From NCBI RefSeq assembly GCF_037414475.1, contig NZ_CP147913.1:3472001-3536000 (forward strand): 64,000 bases of DNA, read 5' to 3'. This document shows, in pieces, positions 17,374 to 25,845 of the stretch. Position 1 is the first letter of the stretch; every line of letters begins with the position of its first letter. The DNA is from Myxococcus stipitatus (GTDB lineage: Bacteria; Myxococcota; Myxococcia; Myxococcales; Myxococcaceae). A program made the position numbers and the translations under genes. Under the pieces are notes generated by a model. It did no database searches. It worked only from the letters and a program-made list of their open reading frames with translations, and was not told where the DNA came from.

Positions 17374-18177
17374 ATGCAAGGAAAGAGCGTGGTGGTCACA
17401 GGTGCATCCATGGGGATTGGGGAGGAGCTGGCGGTGGCGCTGGCGGCCCGGGGGGCGAACCTGGTGTTGGCGGCGCGCAGCGAGGACGCGCTCCAGAAGG
17501 TGAAGCAGCGGTGTGAGGCGGCGGGAGGGAAGGCGGTGGCGGTGGCCACGGATGTGGGAGACCCGGAGGCGTGCCGGCGGATGGTGGAGCGGGCGGTGGA
17601 GGCGTTCGGGGGTATCGACGTGCTCGTGAACAACGCGGGGGTGTCGATGGATGCGCTCTTCGAGGAGGTGACGGACCTCGGCGTGTTCGAGCGGCTGATG
17701 CGCATCAACTACCTGGGCTCGGTGTACAGCACGCACCATGCGCTGCCGCACCTGAAGGCGCGGCGAGGGTTGTTGGTGGCCATCTCCTCACTGACGGGGA
17801 AGACGGGCGTGCCCACGCGCACGGGTTACGCGGCGAGCAAGCATGCGATGCACGGGTTCTTCGACTCGCTGCGCGTGGAGCTGATGGGCACGGGCGTGGA
17901 CGTGACGGTGGTGTGCCCGGGCTTCGTGGACACGAACGTGCGAGCCAACGCGCTGGGCAAGGACGGCAAGCCGCTCCAGCAGAGCAAGCACAACGAGTCC
18001 GATGGCACCAACATGGACCTGGGCACCTGTGTGTCCATCATCCTGAAGGCCATGGACCAGCGCGAGCGCGAGGTGGTCATGACGGCCAAGGGCAAGCTGG
18101 GTCAGTACCTCAAGGTCTTCACCCCGGGCCTGCTGGATCGCATCGTGTTCAAGACGATTCGGGACCGGCGGCGGTGA
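17374..18177 (+). CDS. Short-chain dehydrogenase/reductase
   Basis: 267 residues from ATG 17374 (ATG 17365 is nine bases earlier and equally possible). It is a classical SDR: cofactor loop TGASMGIG (9-16), NNAG (86-89), catalytic S138/S139 (AISSLTGK), Y152 and K156 (YAASK). R35 after the second strand (LAARS) favours NADP(H). The C-terminal basic helix (FKTIRDRRR) and general layout resemble the DHRS7-type membrane-associated SDRs. The substrate is unknown. A strong hairpin follows the stop. Confidence 0.9.
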   Translation: MQGKSVVVTGASMGIGEELAVALAARGANLVLAARSEDALQKVKQRCEAAGGKAVAVATDVGDPEACRRMVERAVEAFGGIDVLVNNAGVSMDALFEEVTDLGVFERLMRINYLGSVYSTHHALPHLKARRGLLVAISSLTGKTGVPTRTGYAASKHAMHGFFDSLRVELMGTGVDVTVVCPGFVDTNVRANALGKDGKPLQQSKHNESDGTNMDLGTCVSIILKAMDQREREVVMTAKGKLGQYLKVFTPGLLDRIVFKTIRDRRR

Positions 18178-18183
18178 GGGGGA

Positions 18184-18212
18184 CCCAAGGGGGCAAACCA
18201 CTCCCCCTTGGG
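18184..18212. terminator. Terminator hairpin after the SDR gene
   Basis: CCCAAGGGGG (18184-18193) and CCCCCTTGGG (18203-18212) are perfect 10-bp arms with a 9-nt loop, six bases after the SDR stop codon and between two convergent genes. There is no T tract, as is frequent in this GC-rich group. Confidence 0.65.
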
Positions 18213-18286
18213 CCATCCACGAAGCTCGGACCCGACACACAATTCGGGACTGGCCCCTGACGACGGGGCGCGGTGCTCAGCAATGC

Positions 18287-19327
18287 TCAGGGGGACTGGA
18301 TGAAGCCGGCCGGTGGCCCCATGAAGGCATTGCCGATGCGAATGTTGTCGATCAAGACGTAGCTGTTCGCGGTGATGGCATTGTTGGGGCGATCACCAAA
18401 GTAGGCCAGGATGCGGCTGTAGCTGAGCGGCTGCGCCGCGACATTCAGGTTGCGGCAGTCCCACCCCTCCGTGGTGACTCCACCATTGCAAAAGCCGATG
18501 CGGTGCTGGAGGCGCCCGTCTCGCGACCAGATGTACAGCGTGTTGAGGCCTCCAGTGACGACCTCGAACTCCACATAGAGCCACTGCTCCAGGAACTGCT
18601 CCATCTTGAAGGAGTGTGAAGTGGTCGGCGTGGATGGGGCCCAATGCGAACTGAATTCGTCCGCGCAGATTCCAGCGGCGTTGTTGCACGCGCGAAAGCC
18701 GCGGTAGGCGTACTGACCAGACGGCGTCTCCATGGCTCCCTCGGTCACCATGGGGCGGATGTTCCTGCCGCCATTTGAAACATCGTCGTAGACCAAGACG
18801 TGCTTGTGGCCTGCGCCTCGCATCGTCGCCGGCCAATCGAGACCGTAGTAGATCATGTAGCCGACGTTCGCGCGCGGGCCATTCTGGTGGTTGAGCAGGA
18901 TTCCCGTATCGCCTTGAGCCACATATCCCGGCCGCACGTCGAAGCGGGCACACCCTCCGCTGTAACAATTCACCGTCGTGTGTGTGCGCCTGAGAATCTG
19001 AGCACGAGGGTTGAGACTCTCCTCGAAGATGATGTCCGTATAGTTGTCGACGTCGAACTTCTCGACGAAGCCAAATGGCATCTCGGTGCTCGGCGTGCGC
19101 TGGGTTGCCGCGGCCAGGTCCCAGTTCGTCAGGGGCGGCACCACGCCCTGCTCGGTAGCGGCCAGCCTCAGCGGTGCGGTCACGTCCGCTGGCGAGATGT
19201 CCGGAGGGAGCTCGCCCGCGCAGTTGAGCGAAGCCGCCACGACCACTGACAAGGCGGCCATCGTGAAGGGAGTCTTTATGACGGGTCGGTGGAAAGGAGA
19301 GTCCACGGGTAGCTCCTGGTCCAACAT
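18287..19327 (-). CDS. Exported protein of unknown function
   Basis: 346 residues from ATG 19327. The N-terminus has an export signal (TPFTMAALSVVVAASLNC) which may end in a weak lipobox at SLNC. The mature region is rich in aromatic residues and beta strands (NVGYMIYYGLDWPATMRGAG, FLEQWLYVEFEVVTGG, LNTLYIWSRDGRLQHRIGFC) and ends with SYVLIDNIRIGN. This looks like a single jelly-roll domain as in polysaccharide lyases or carbohydrate-binding modules, but no catalytic motif was recognised. GC content is visibly lower here than in the neighbours, suggesting recent acquisition. It converges on the SDR gene. Confidence 0.7.
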   Translation of the reverse strand: MLDQELPVDSPFHRPVIKTPFTMAALSVVVAASLNCAGELPPDISPADVTAPLRLAATEQGVVPPLTNWDLAAATQRTPSTEMPFGFVEKFDVDNYTDIIFEESLNPRAQILRRTHTTVNCYSGGCARFDVRPGYVAQGDTGILLNHQNGPRANVGYMIYYGLDWPATMRGAGHKHVLVYDDVSNGGRNIRPMVTEGAMETPSGQYAYRGFRACNNAAGICADEFSSHWAPSTPTTSHSFKMEQFLEQWLYVEFEVVTGGLNTLYIWSRDGRLQHRIGFCNGGVTTEGWDCRNLNVAAQPLSYSRILAYFGDRPNNAITANSYVLIDNIRIGNAFMGPPAGFIQSP

Positions 19328-19460
19328 GGGTTTCCGGCCCCTGCTCAACGATCAGCAAAATTCATGCAAAACAAGCTTATTGCGCTTTTCAAGCAAGTGT
19401 CAAAGCGAGGTCGTCTGGAGGGAGTCGAAGCTCTCGCGAGAGCCGGCACTGACGCGAAGC

Positions 19461-19485
19461 GGGAAGAGCACCACTCGCTCTTCCC
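19461..19485. terminator. Hairpin after the 867-residue membrane protein gene
   Basis: GGGAAGAG (19461-19468) and CTCTTCCC (19478-19485) form a perfect 8-bp stem with a 9-nt loop just downstream of the minus-strand stop at 19517. A second self-complementary block, GCTCTCGCGAGAGC, lies at 19430-19443. Confidence 0.5.
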
Positions 19486-19516
19486 ACCCCGCCGAGGACG
19501 CGACTCGGAGCACACG

Positions 19517-22120
19517 TCAAGCGCCGTCGCCCGTCCCGCCTCGTCGCTCCACTCGGGACAACAGGCCCGTGAGCCCCTCGAAGCTGGCATTGCCCACCTG
19601 ATGCAGACCGAAGCCCCACAGGAACGCCGTCATGCCGGCGCCAAAACCACCCCACGTCGGTGAGAAGACATTGAGCAGTTGAAGCCCCAGCACCACCGCC
19701 ACGCCGGTCAGCAACACCAGCATCACCAACTCCACCATCCACAGGTGCCGCGCCGAGGGCAACGGCAGCGCCTCCAACGCCATCAGCCCACCCATCGCGT
19801 CTTCCGCCGGTGCCTCCGGCAAGGACGTCCAGACGCCTCCCGTCGGAGCACTCGGCAGCGCACTCCCAGGCGCCGAGGCCCGCGCGGGCAGAGGCGGTGC
19901 TGGAGATTGCGGCGTGGACTCCAGGGACTCCTCCGCCGAAGCCTCCAGCGCTGGCGTGGAGAACGGAGGCATCCGCGTGGACATGGAGACCCGCCGGGCG
20001 CTCGGATAGCTGTCCAGCGCCATCTTCGCCTTGTCGACCTGAAGCTCCGCGTCCTGCAACGTCTCGGGTGTGAGCACCTGCTCCGCGTGATTCAGCAGCA
20101 CGTTGACGTGCCCCAGCTCCGCCAGCTCGTGCTGCTCGCTCGTCTCACTCCGCTTGCGAGCCACCTCTTCGCGCAGCGTCGCGATGCGCCGTCGCAGCTC
20201 TCCCGTCTGCGCGCGCTGAAGGGCGTCCCCCACCTCCCGGTACTTCGCCGCAGCCTCGTGCGGCGACTCCGCCGCCAGCGCCAACATCGCCTCGCGCAGC
20301 TTCGCCTCTGCGATATCCAGGTCGGGCTTCTGCGTCTCCGTGGCCCCAGCCCGCGCCTCCACCACCACACCGCGAAGCTCCATCAACAACCGCCGCACGT
20401 AGTGCGCATACGCGCCCTGATACAGCCGGAAGCCCTCGTCCACGTTGACGTCCGCGCGCGCTCGCGCCTGCCGCAGCCGCTCCTTCACGTCCGTGGTCAG
20501 CTCGCGCCACTCCTCCGGTGAGAAGCCCCGCGGATTGCGCGGCGACGCCACCGCCGAGGACAGCTCCGCGCACAACACGTCGAAATACGAACGCCGCGCC
20601 ATCTCGAACTGCTGCCGCGCCGCGCCCAAGTCCCCCTGACCCAATCGCGAATGCATCTCCTGCAACAACGGCAACAACTCATACGTGAGCCGGAACCCCA
20701 GGCTGTCATCGCCCAGCTTCTGCGCCAGCGCTCGCGCCTGCGTCTCCAGCTCCTGCAGCTTCGCCTTCAACCCCGCCCGCGCCAACTCCTGCACGTTCTG
20801 CCCACGCAGGTCCTTGAGCTGCTCCTCCAATCGCTCCAGCGGCACGTTGCCCACGCGAAGCGAAGCCTCCGCGTCATCCAACGCCCGGCTCGCCTGCGCG
20901 GGACGCATCTCCGAAGGCAACGCGTTGAGGTCCTTCGCGCAGACACACCACGCCTCGAAGAGCCGCAGCTCCGACTCCCCTCGCATCAGCTCCGCGTCCG
21001 CGCCCCGGCTGCCTCGCACCGAGCCTCGAATCCTCGGGATGACCGCGTCGATGCGCCCTCGCACCTCCAGCCCCACCTTCCGCGCCGCGTCCCCCTGCCC
21101 CTCCAACAACACACTCGCGCGCTGCCACAACACCCGCGCCCGCTGAAGCTGCTGCGCCCGAGGCCGGATGCTCTGCGTGTACAGCCGCACGCCATACGAA
21201 GACACCGCCCCCGCCGCGATGAGCAGCGCGCCCCACAACCACGGCGTCCTCACCCACACCGTGAACGGCTGCTCCACCGCCGTGCCCTGCGGCACCGCCA
21301 TGCGCACCGTCCCCGTGTACTCACCCGGCCCGTCCAACCCGCGCAGGTGCAGCAGCAACGTGCCGCTGTCATTCGCCGCCACCTGAATCGCACCGTCCGC
21401 CGCCGCGAGGACCCGGTCCTTCCCACCCTGCGCGCCCCCCTCCAGCGAGAACGTGGCCCCCGCGAACCGCGGCTGCACCACCGTCGCTCCCAGGTCCGGC
21501 TTCTTGTGCTGAAGCTGAATCAACTGCGGCACCGACACCTCCCCCGTCACCCCCGCCGTCTCCTTGAACGGCAGCCGCACCACCGCATCCACCGGCCCCA
21601 ATCCCCACGAGGGCTCCGCCACCGCCGGCGACGTCGCGATGAACTGCACCGCGGGCACCGCCTGCACCCGCGTGACGATGAGCGTCGTCATCTCTCGCCC
21701 GCCCCCATGCACCAACAGCACCTGCCCCGTGTAGACACCCGCCTGCGGCAGCTTCCCCGACAGCTCGAGGTACAGCGGCGACCGCGATGAAATCGGCGCC
21801 CCCACGCTCGTCTCCGAGGGCGCCTTCTCGCGCACCACCGCGGCCAGCGTCACCTGCGTGCCGTCGCTCGCCTGGAGCGGGTCCACCAGCACCGTCACCC
21901 CACCCTCGAGCGCGGCCTCTGGCCCCGTCGGCGGAGCCAACAAGTCCACCCGCAGCACCGTCCGGAAGTCATCCGACGTCGTGCGCAGCTTCACCTCGTT
22001 GTTCGCTGTCGCTCCGGCCACGCGCAAGCGCGCCTGGGCTCTCGCCGGACTCCACGGCGCGACAGCCAACATGAGCAGCACCAGGCACCAGAGACCCTGA
22101 CCACGAAGGGAGCGGGACAT
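19517..22120 (-). CDS. Large membrane protein with periplasmic Ig-like and cytoplasmic helical regions
   Basis: 867 residues, no family recognised. Signal peptide 1-29 (ending ARAQA). Residues about 30-290 are beta-rich, probably two Ig-like domains (GVYTGQVLLVHGGGREMTTL and GPGEYTGTVRMAVPQG are parallel motifs). A membrane helix lies at about 295-312 (LWGALLIAAGAVSSYGV). Then about 450 residues of charged heptad-like helix, and two C-terminal membrane helices (MVELVMLVLLTGVAVVLGL and AGMTAFLWGFGLHQVG). It could be a transmembrane receptor or scaffold joining envelope to cytoplasm. It starts 51 bp after the EAD1-protease stop on the same strand, so the two are probably one operon. Confidence 0.8.
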   Translation of the reverse strand: MSRSLRGQGLWCLVLLMLAVAPWSPARAQARLRVAGATANNEVKLRTTSDDFRTVLRVDLLAPPTGPEAALEGGVTVLVDPLQASDGTQVTLAAVVREKAPSETSVGAPISSRSPLYLELSGKLPQAGVYTGQVLLVHGGGREMTTLIVTRVQAVPAVQFIATSPAVAEPSWGLGPVDAVVRLPFKETAGVTGEVSVPQLIQLQHKKPDLGATVVQPRFAGATFSLEGGAQGGKDRVLAAADGAIQVAANDSGTLLLHLRGLDGPGEYTGTVRMAVPQGTAVEQPFTVWVRTPWLWGALLIAAGAVSSYGVRLYTQSIRPRAQQLQRARVLWQRASVLLEGQGDAARKVGLEVRGRIDAVIPRIRGSVRGSRGADAELMRGESELRLFEAWCVCAKDLNALPSEMRPAQASRALDDAEASLRVGNVPLERLEEQLKDLRGQNVQELARAGLKAKLQELETQARALAQKLGDDSLGFRLTYELLPLLQEMHSRLGQGDLGAARQQFEMARRSYFDVLCAELSSAVASPRNPRGFSPEEWRELTTDVKERLRQARARADVNVDEGFRLYQGAYAHYVRRLLMELRGVVVEARAGATETQKPDLDIAEAKLREAMLALAAESPHEAAAKYREVGDALQRAQTGELRRRIATLREEVARKRSETSEQHELAELGHVNVLLNHAEQVLTPETLQDAELQVDKAKMALDSYPSARRVSMSTRMPPFSTPALEASAEESLESTPQSPAPPLPARASAPGSALPSAPTGGVWTSLPEAPAEDAMGGLMALEALPLPSARHLWMVELVMLVLLTGVAVVLGLQLLNVFSPTWGGFGAGMTAFLWGFGLHQVGNASFEGLTGLLSRVERRGGTGDGA

Positions 22121-22171
22121 CCCCCGACGATAACAGGCGCGCCCCCCGCCTCCAGTTCGCGCCCCCGCTGA

Positions 22172-23209
22172 CTACCGCCAACCCAGCAACAGCTTCACCT
22201 CGGGCGGCAAGCTATGCCGGATGGTGTCCGCTGGAATGCCCTCGTTATGCCCGGTAGCGGACGGCATGCGCGGACCGCCACTGTGATGCAGCGCGGCCAA
22301 CCGCAGGTCCTGCGTGAAGCACGGCGCCCCCGATGACCCCGGGCTCGTCGACGTCCGATACGACACGCGCGTGCGCGAAGCGTTGACCCCCAGGAACTCA
22401 TCCAACACCACGCTCATCGGCTGCCCCTCCGGGTGCTGGACGATGAGCGCCAGACTCCCCGGCACACACGGCACCTGCTCCTCGGGCAGCTCCAACCAGC
22501 CGCGCGAATCCCCCTCCTCCACCTCCTCGTCCCCTGGCGCCCCCTCCACCTGCAGGAAGGCGTAGTCCAGCTCATCCGCGGTCGCCTCGCGTGGACGCGG
22601 ATGCATCAGGTCCGCGGGGCTGTACGAACTGCGCGCGATGCAACGCTTCACCGTGTACTGCTTGCCCGGCTGCAACAGCGTCCGGTCCGGCAGCACCTTG
22701 TGGTCGAAGCGCACGCGCAGCGACTCGAGCAGCCGGTTCTCGATGACGTGGTAGTTGGTGAGCACCACGTCACGAGACACCAGAAAGCCCGTGCCCAACG
22801 AGGCCCCCACCACGGGCTCCACCCGGCATACCCGCCGTTCGATGGCCGCCAGCCTCCGCCGCCATCCGTCCGCTCCGCCCCCATCCCACGCCGAGCCGAC
22901 GATGCGCTCCAGGCTGCGGCGCGGAATGCTCCGCTGCACCGACGCCAGATACCCTTGCACGAAGCGATGCAGCCGAGGATGCCGGGGCTGGGCTCCATGC
23001 ACGCCTGTCACCAGCTCGCGCGTCCACCCTTCCGACTCGGCGCGGTGAATCAGCCCCCGCGCGTGCTCCCTCGGGCCGCCCGTCGGAACGAGCGCCTCCA
23101 GGTCCCGATGGCAGACAGAGGCCACCACCCGGCGGAGCTCCTCCACCGAGGGGAAGGCCCCCAGCAACGCCAGCAGCAACTCGTCCCTCTCCCCGCCGTC
23201 GAGCTCCAT
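22172..23209 (-). CDS. EAD1-trypsin: effector-associated domain fused to a trypsin-like protease
   Basis: 345 residues from ATG 23209. The N-terminal ~90 residues match effector-associated domain 1: LLLALLGAFPSVEELRRVVA, then ARGLIHRAESEGWTRELVTG and NP-like HPRLHRFV. Residues about 115-345 are a trypsin fold with a full catalytic triad: H154 (TNYHVIEN), D215 (DELDYAFLQ) and S293 (TSPGSSGAPCF). No signal peptide, so it is intracellular. EADs are homotypic adaptor domains described in conflict systems of multicellular bacteria, where an EAD on an NTPase or sensor recruits an EAD-bearing effector. No partner EAD protein was found in this window. Its likely operon partner is the 867-residue membrane protein. 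Confidence 0.88.
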   Translation of the reverse strand: MELDGGERDELLLALLGAFPSVEELRRVVASVCHRDLEALVPTGGPREHARGLIHRAESEGWTRELVTGVHGAQPRHPRLHRFVQGYLASVQRSIPRRSLERIVGSAWDGGGADGWRRRLAAIERRVCRVEPVVGASLGTGFLVSRDVVLTNYHVIENRLLESLRVRFDHKVLPDRTLLQPGKQYTVKRCIARSSYSPADLMHPRPREATADELDYAFLQVEGAPGDEEVEEGDSRGWLELPEEQVPCVPGSLALIVQHPEGQPMSVVLDEFLGVNASRTRVSYRTSTSPGSSGAPCFTQDLRLAALHHSGGPRMPSATGHNEGIPADTIRHSLPPEVKLLLGWR

Positions 23210-23418
23210 GGTGTCACCCGTGAAGAACCACTGACGAAGCCTGCACCGGCATGTCGACGCTGCTGTGAATCTTCACGTATTCCTAGAGCGGATTCCCACC
23301 AGAAGCAGCCCCCCTGCCCCGACGTGCAGGGTCGCGCCCACCCGGAAGACCTCGGGCCGACAATCTTCCCGGGCAGGCTTTCTCGCCGCCCGGGATTGGG
23401 AGTCCGCTCGGACCCGTT

Positions 23419-25845
23419 TCAGCGCACCGTCCAGGTAGCGGGAGGTACGTAGGAGATTTCGAGCAGACGATTCTCTCCCCACAGCCAGGAGGCCCCCGTC
23501 TGGAACGTGCCCGCGAGGGTGGGGATGACGCGGAACGTCTCCTGGAAGGAGTCACCCGGCTCACGACGCGGCAGCTTCAGCGTCACCGCGCCATCCTCGG
23601 ACGTCCACGAGGAGACGCTCCCCTCGGCCACCAGTGCATCCAGGCTCGTGGGGTCCACCTGCACGCCCACGGGCAGGCTGTGCTTCAGCTCCAGCGCGAG
23701 TCCAGCTGGAGTCGACACCCGCACCGCGACCTCCACCGGCTGCCCCACCCGTGCCTCGCGAGGCGAGTCGATGACCAGTTCTCCACCATCGGGCCCCTCG
23801 CGCTTCCACGGCACCGCCGCGGACAACATCAACGAGTACCCCAGGCCGGGCACCGCGGGCTCCGCCCTCACCGTCCACGCATGAGCTCCCGCCGAACCCA
23901 CCGCCGAGGCCTCCAGCACCCGCACCTCGCGCAGCGCCTGGGCGTCGTACGTCCCCTCCGTCACCACCTGGCCATCGCGCTCCAACACCACCCGCACCCG
24001 CGAAGGCAGCGGCGCCTTGAAGAGCGTCACCACCGCGCGCAGCGCCACGCGGTTCGCCCGCCCGCCACCCCAGCCCTCGGCCGGACGATAGCGCGAGAGC
24101 AACGACGTCCCGAGGTCCGCCAGCGGCGCCTTCTCATCCCCCTCCAGCCCCAGCACCGCCAACGCGGTGGCCTCCGCCTCCGAGGGTGACTCACCGTTCG
24201 CCGCCACCACGCCTGTCTCCACGGGCAGGTACGCGGAGCCATCCTCGCGGGTCTTCAGCGCGTCGCGAACCTGGGCCCGCAACGAATCCCGCAGCGCGCC
24301 CTTGGCCAGCCCGCTCGCGAGCAGCGCCGCCGCCGTGTAGCCATCCTTCACGTGCGCCCGGTTGCGCTCCAGCGCCCCCGCCGCCAGCGTGGTGAAGCGA
24401 GCCGAGCGGCGAAAGCCCGCGGGTGTTCCCCCCGCCGAGGCCACCGCCTGGGCACAATCCGCCGTCGCAACCAGCAACCGCTGCAGCGACCAGCCATCGC
24501 CACCCTGACACGTGCCGTCCGGACGCTGCGCTGCCGCCACCACTCCCGCGAGCCGCTCGCCCAGGCGCGCCAGCACCGGGTTGTTCGGATGGAGCAACGC
24601 CCCCTCCACCAGCAGGGCCGCCGACGCCACGTCCGGCGCACGGCTCAACCGCAGCGCGCGCTGCGTCGACTGCGCCACGAGCACTCGCACCGCCTCGCCA
24701 TCCACGAGCAGGCCCTCCGGAGACTGCGACGTCGTCAGACGTCCCGCCTTGCCGGAGAGGGCCGACGTCACCATCGCCGCCGCCGCGGGCTCGCCCAGCG
24801 CCGTCAACAACTCCGGCATGCGTCCCGCGAGGAGCAACGCATACGCCACGTCCTCCGAACTCGAGCGCCCACCCGCCGACGCCAACTCCGAGCGCAACAC
24901 GCCCAGACCACCCGGATACACCTGCAACCGGATTCGCTCACTGCCCGGCTGTGCCTCCGCGGGCCCGGTGAGGGACAGCGTGCGCGGCGCCGCCAACGTA
25001 CCGCCGCGCGTCTGCACCACCGGCTTCCCCGTGGGCCACACCTCCAGGGAGCGCTCCACCCGGTCCGCGTCTCCCAGCGCCGCGCGCACCGCGCCAGGCC
25101 CCGGCCCCGAGGCCCGCACCGTCACGTACTCCACCACGCTGCCACGCGCGGGCACTCGCACCGTGCGAAGGGTGCCTTCCACCGTCACCCCCGTCGCATC
25201 GAGCTTCAGCGGCGCCTCCACGGCCGCGTCCGTCGTGTTCACCACCTGCACCGGAACACGCGCCACGTCGCCCGCGCGCAGGAAGGCCGGCAACACCGGG
25301 TCCACATACGTGGGCAACGTCCCCACGAACCCCGTCACCGCGCCCGCCTGTGCTCCAGACCGGGAGTGGGCCAGCGCCAGCACCCGCCAACGGGTGAGCC
25401 GGTCCGGCACGCGCACCGGAAGCGTGGCCATGCCGGACGCGTCCGTCACCACCAGCGGCTCGAAGAGGAACGTCTCCGGGAACCAGGCGCGGCTCGGTGC
25501 CCCTTCCGGAGCGGGCTTCTCCTCGCCGGTGCCCCCCTTGCCGAAGTCTTCGCCGCCTGAACCCGGCGCCCCATCGGCGACGCTCTTCATCTCCTTGGGC
25601 ACGAATCCGCCCACAACAGGCGGAGGCGGTGGTGGGGGCGGAGCAGCACCCTCCAGGGCCTCCTCGTTGCTTGGCTCCTGCGCGGCGGGCGAGATGAGGA
25701 GGCGTGCGTATTGCTCTGACGCGTCATCCTCCGCCAGCGCGTACGCGGGCGAACCGAGGACACGACGCAAGCCCCCCGCCAGGAACACCGCCAGGCCAAA
25801 CCCGATGACGAGGCACACCGCTCCGACGATGACCGTGCGCTTCAT
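23419..25845 (-). CDS. Alpha-2-macroglobulin-like protein, second half
   Basis: 808 residues; ATG 25845 overlaps the stop of the preceding gene (ATGA). Membrane anchor 4-24 (TVIVGAVCLVIGFGLAVFLA), a Pro-rich linker with eight prolines at 69-76, then an A2M domain at about 120-210 (AWFPETFLFEPLVVTDASG, VRVPDRLTRWRVLALAHS). A TED-like all-helical domain covers about 290-600 (EDVAYALLLAGRMPELL, EATALAVLGLEGDEKAP), and the receptor-binding-type beta domain ends the chain. The thioester CGEQ motif expected at the start of the TED domain is absent (the sequence there is PGGLGVLRSEL). It probably assembles with the product of the overlapping upstream gene. Confidence 0.82.
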   Translation of the reverse strand: MKRTVIVGAVCLVIGFGLAVFLAGGLRRVLGSPAYALAEDDASEQYARLLISPAAQEPSNEEALEGAAPPPPPPPPVVGGFVPKEMKSVADGAPGSGGEDFGKGGTGEEKPAPEGAPSRAWFPETFLFEPLVVTDASGMATLPVRVPDRLTRWRVLALAHSRSGAQAGAVTGFVGTLPTYVDPVLPAFLRAGDVARVPVQVVNTTDAAVEAPLKLDATGVTVEGTLRTVRVPARGSVVEYVTVRASGPGPGAVRAALGDADRVERSLEVWPTGKPVVQTRGGTLAAPRTLSLTGPAEAQPGSERIRLQVYPGGLGVLRSELASAGGRSSSEDVAYALLLAGRMPELLTALGEPAAAAMVTSALSGKAGRLTTSQSPEGLLVDGEAVRVLVAQSTQRALRLSRAPDVASAALLVEGALLHPNNPVLARLGERLAGVVAAAQRPDGTCQGGDGWSLQRLLVATADCAQAVASAGGTPAGFRRSARFTTLAAGALERNRAHVKDGYTAAALLASGLAKGALRDSLRAQVRDALKTREDGSAYLPVETGVVAANGESPSEAEATALAVLGLEGDEKAPLADLGTSLLSRYRPAEGWGGGRANRVALRAVVTLFKAPLPSRVRVVLERDGQVVTEGTYDAQALREVRVLEASAVGSAGAHAWTVRAEPAVPGLGYSLMLSAAVPWKREGPDGGELVIDSPREARVGQPVEVAVRVSTPAGLALELKHSLPVGVQVDPTSLDALVAEGSVSSWTSEDGAVTLKLPRREPGDSFQETFRVIPTLAGTFQTGASWLWGENRLLEISYVPPATWTVR

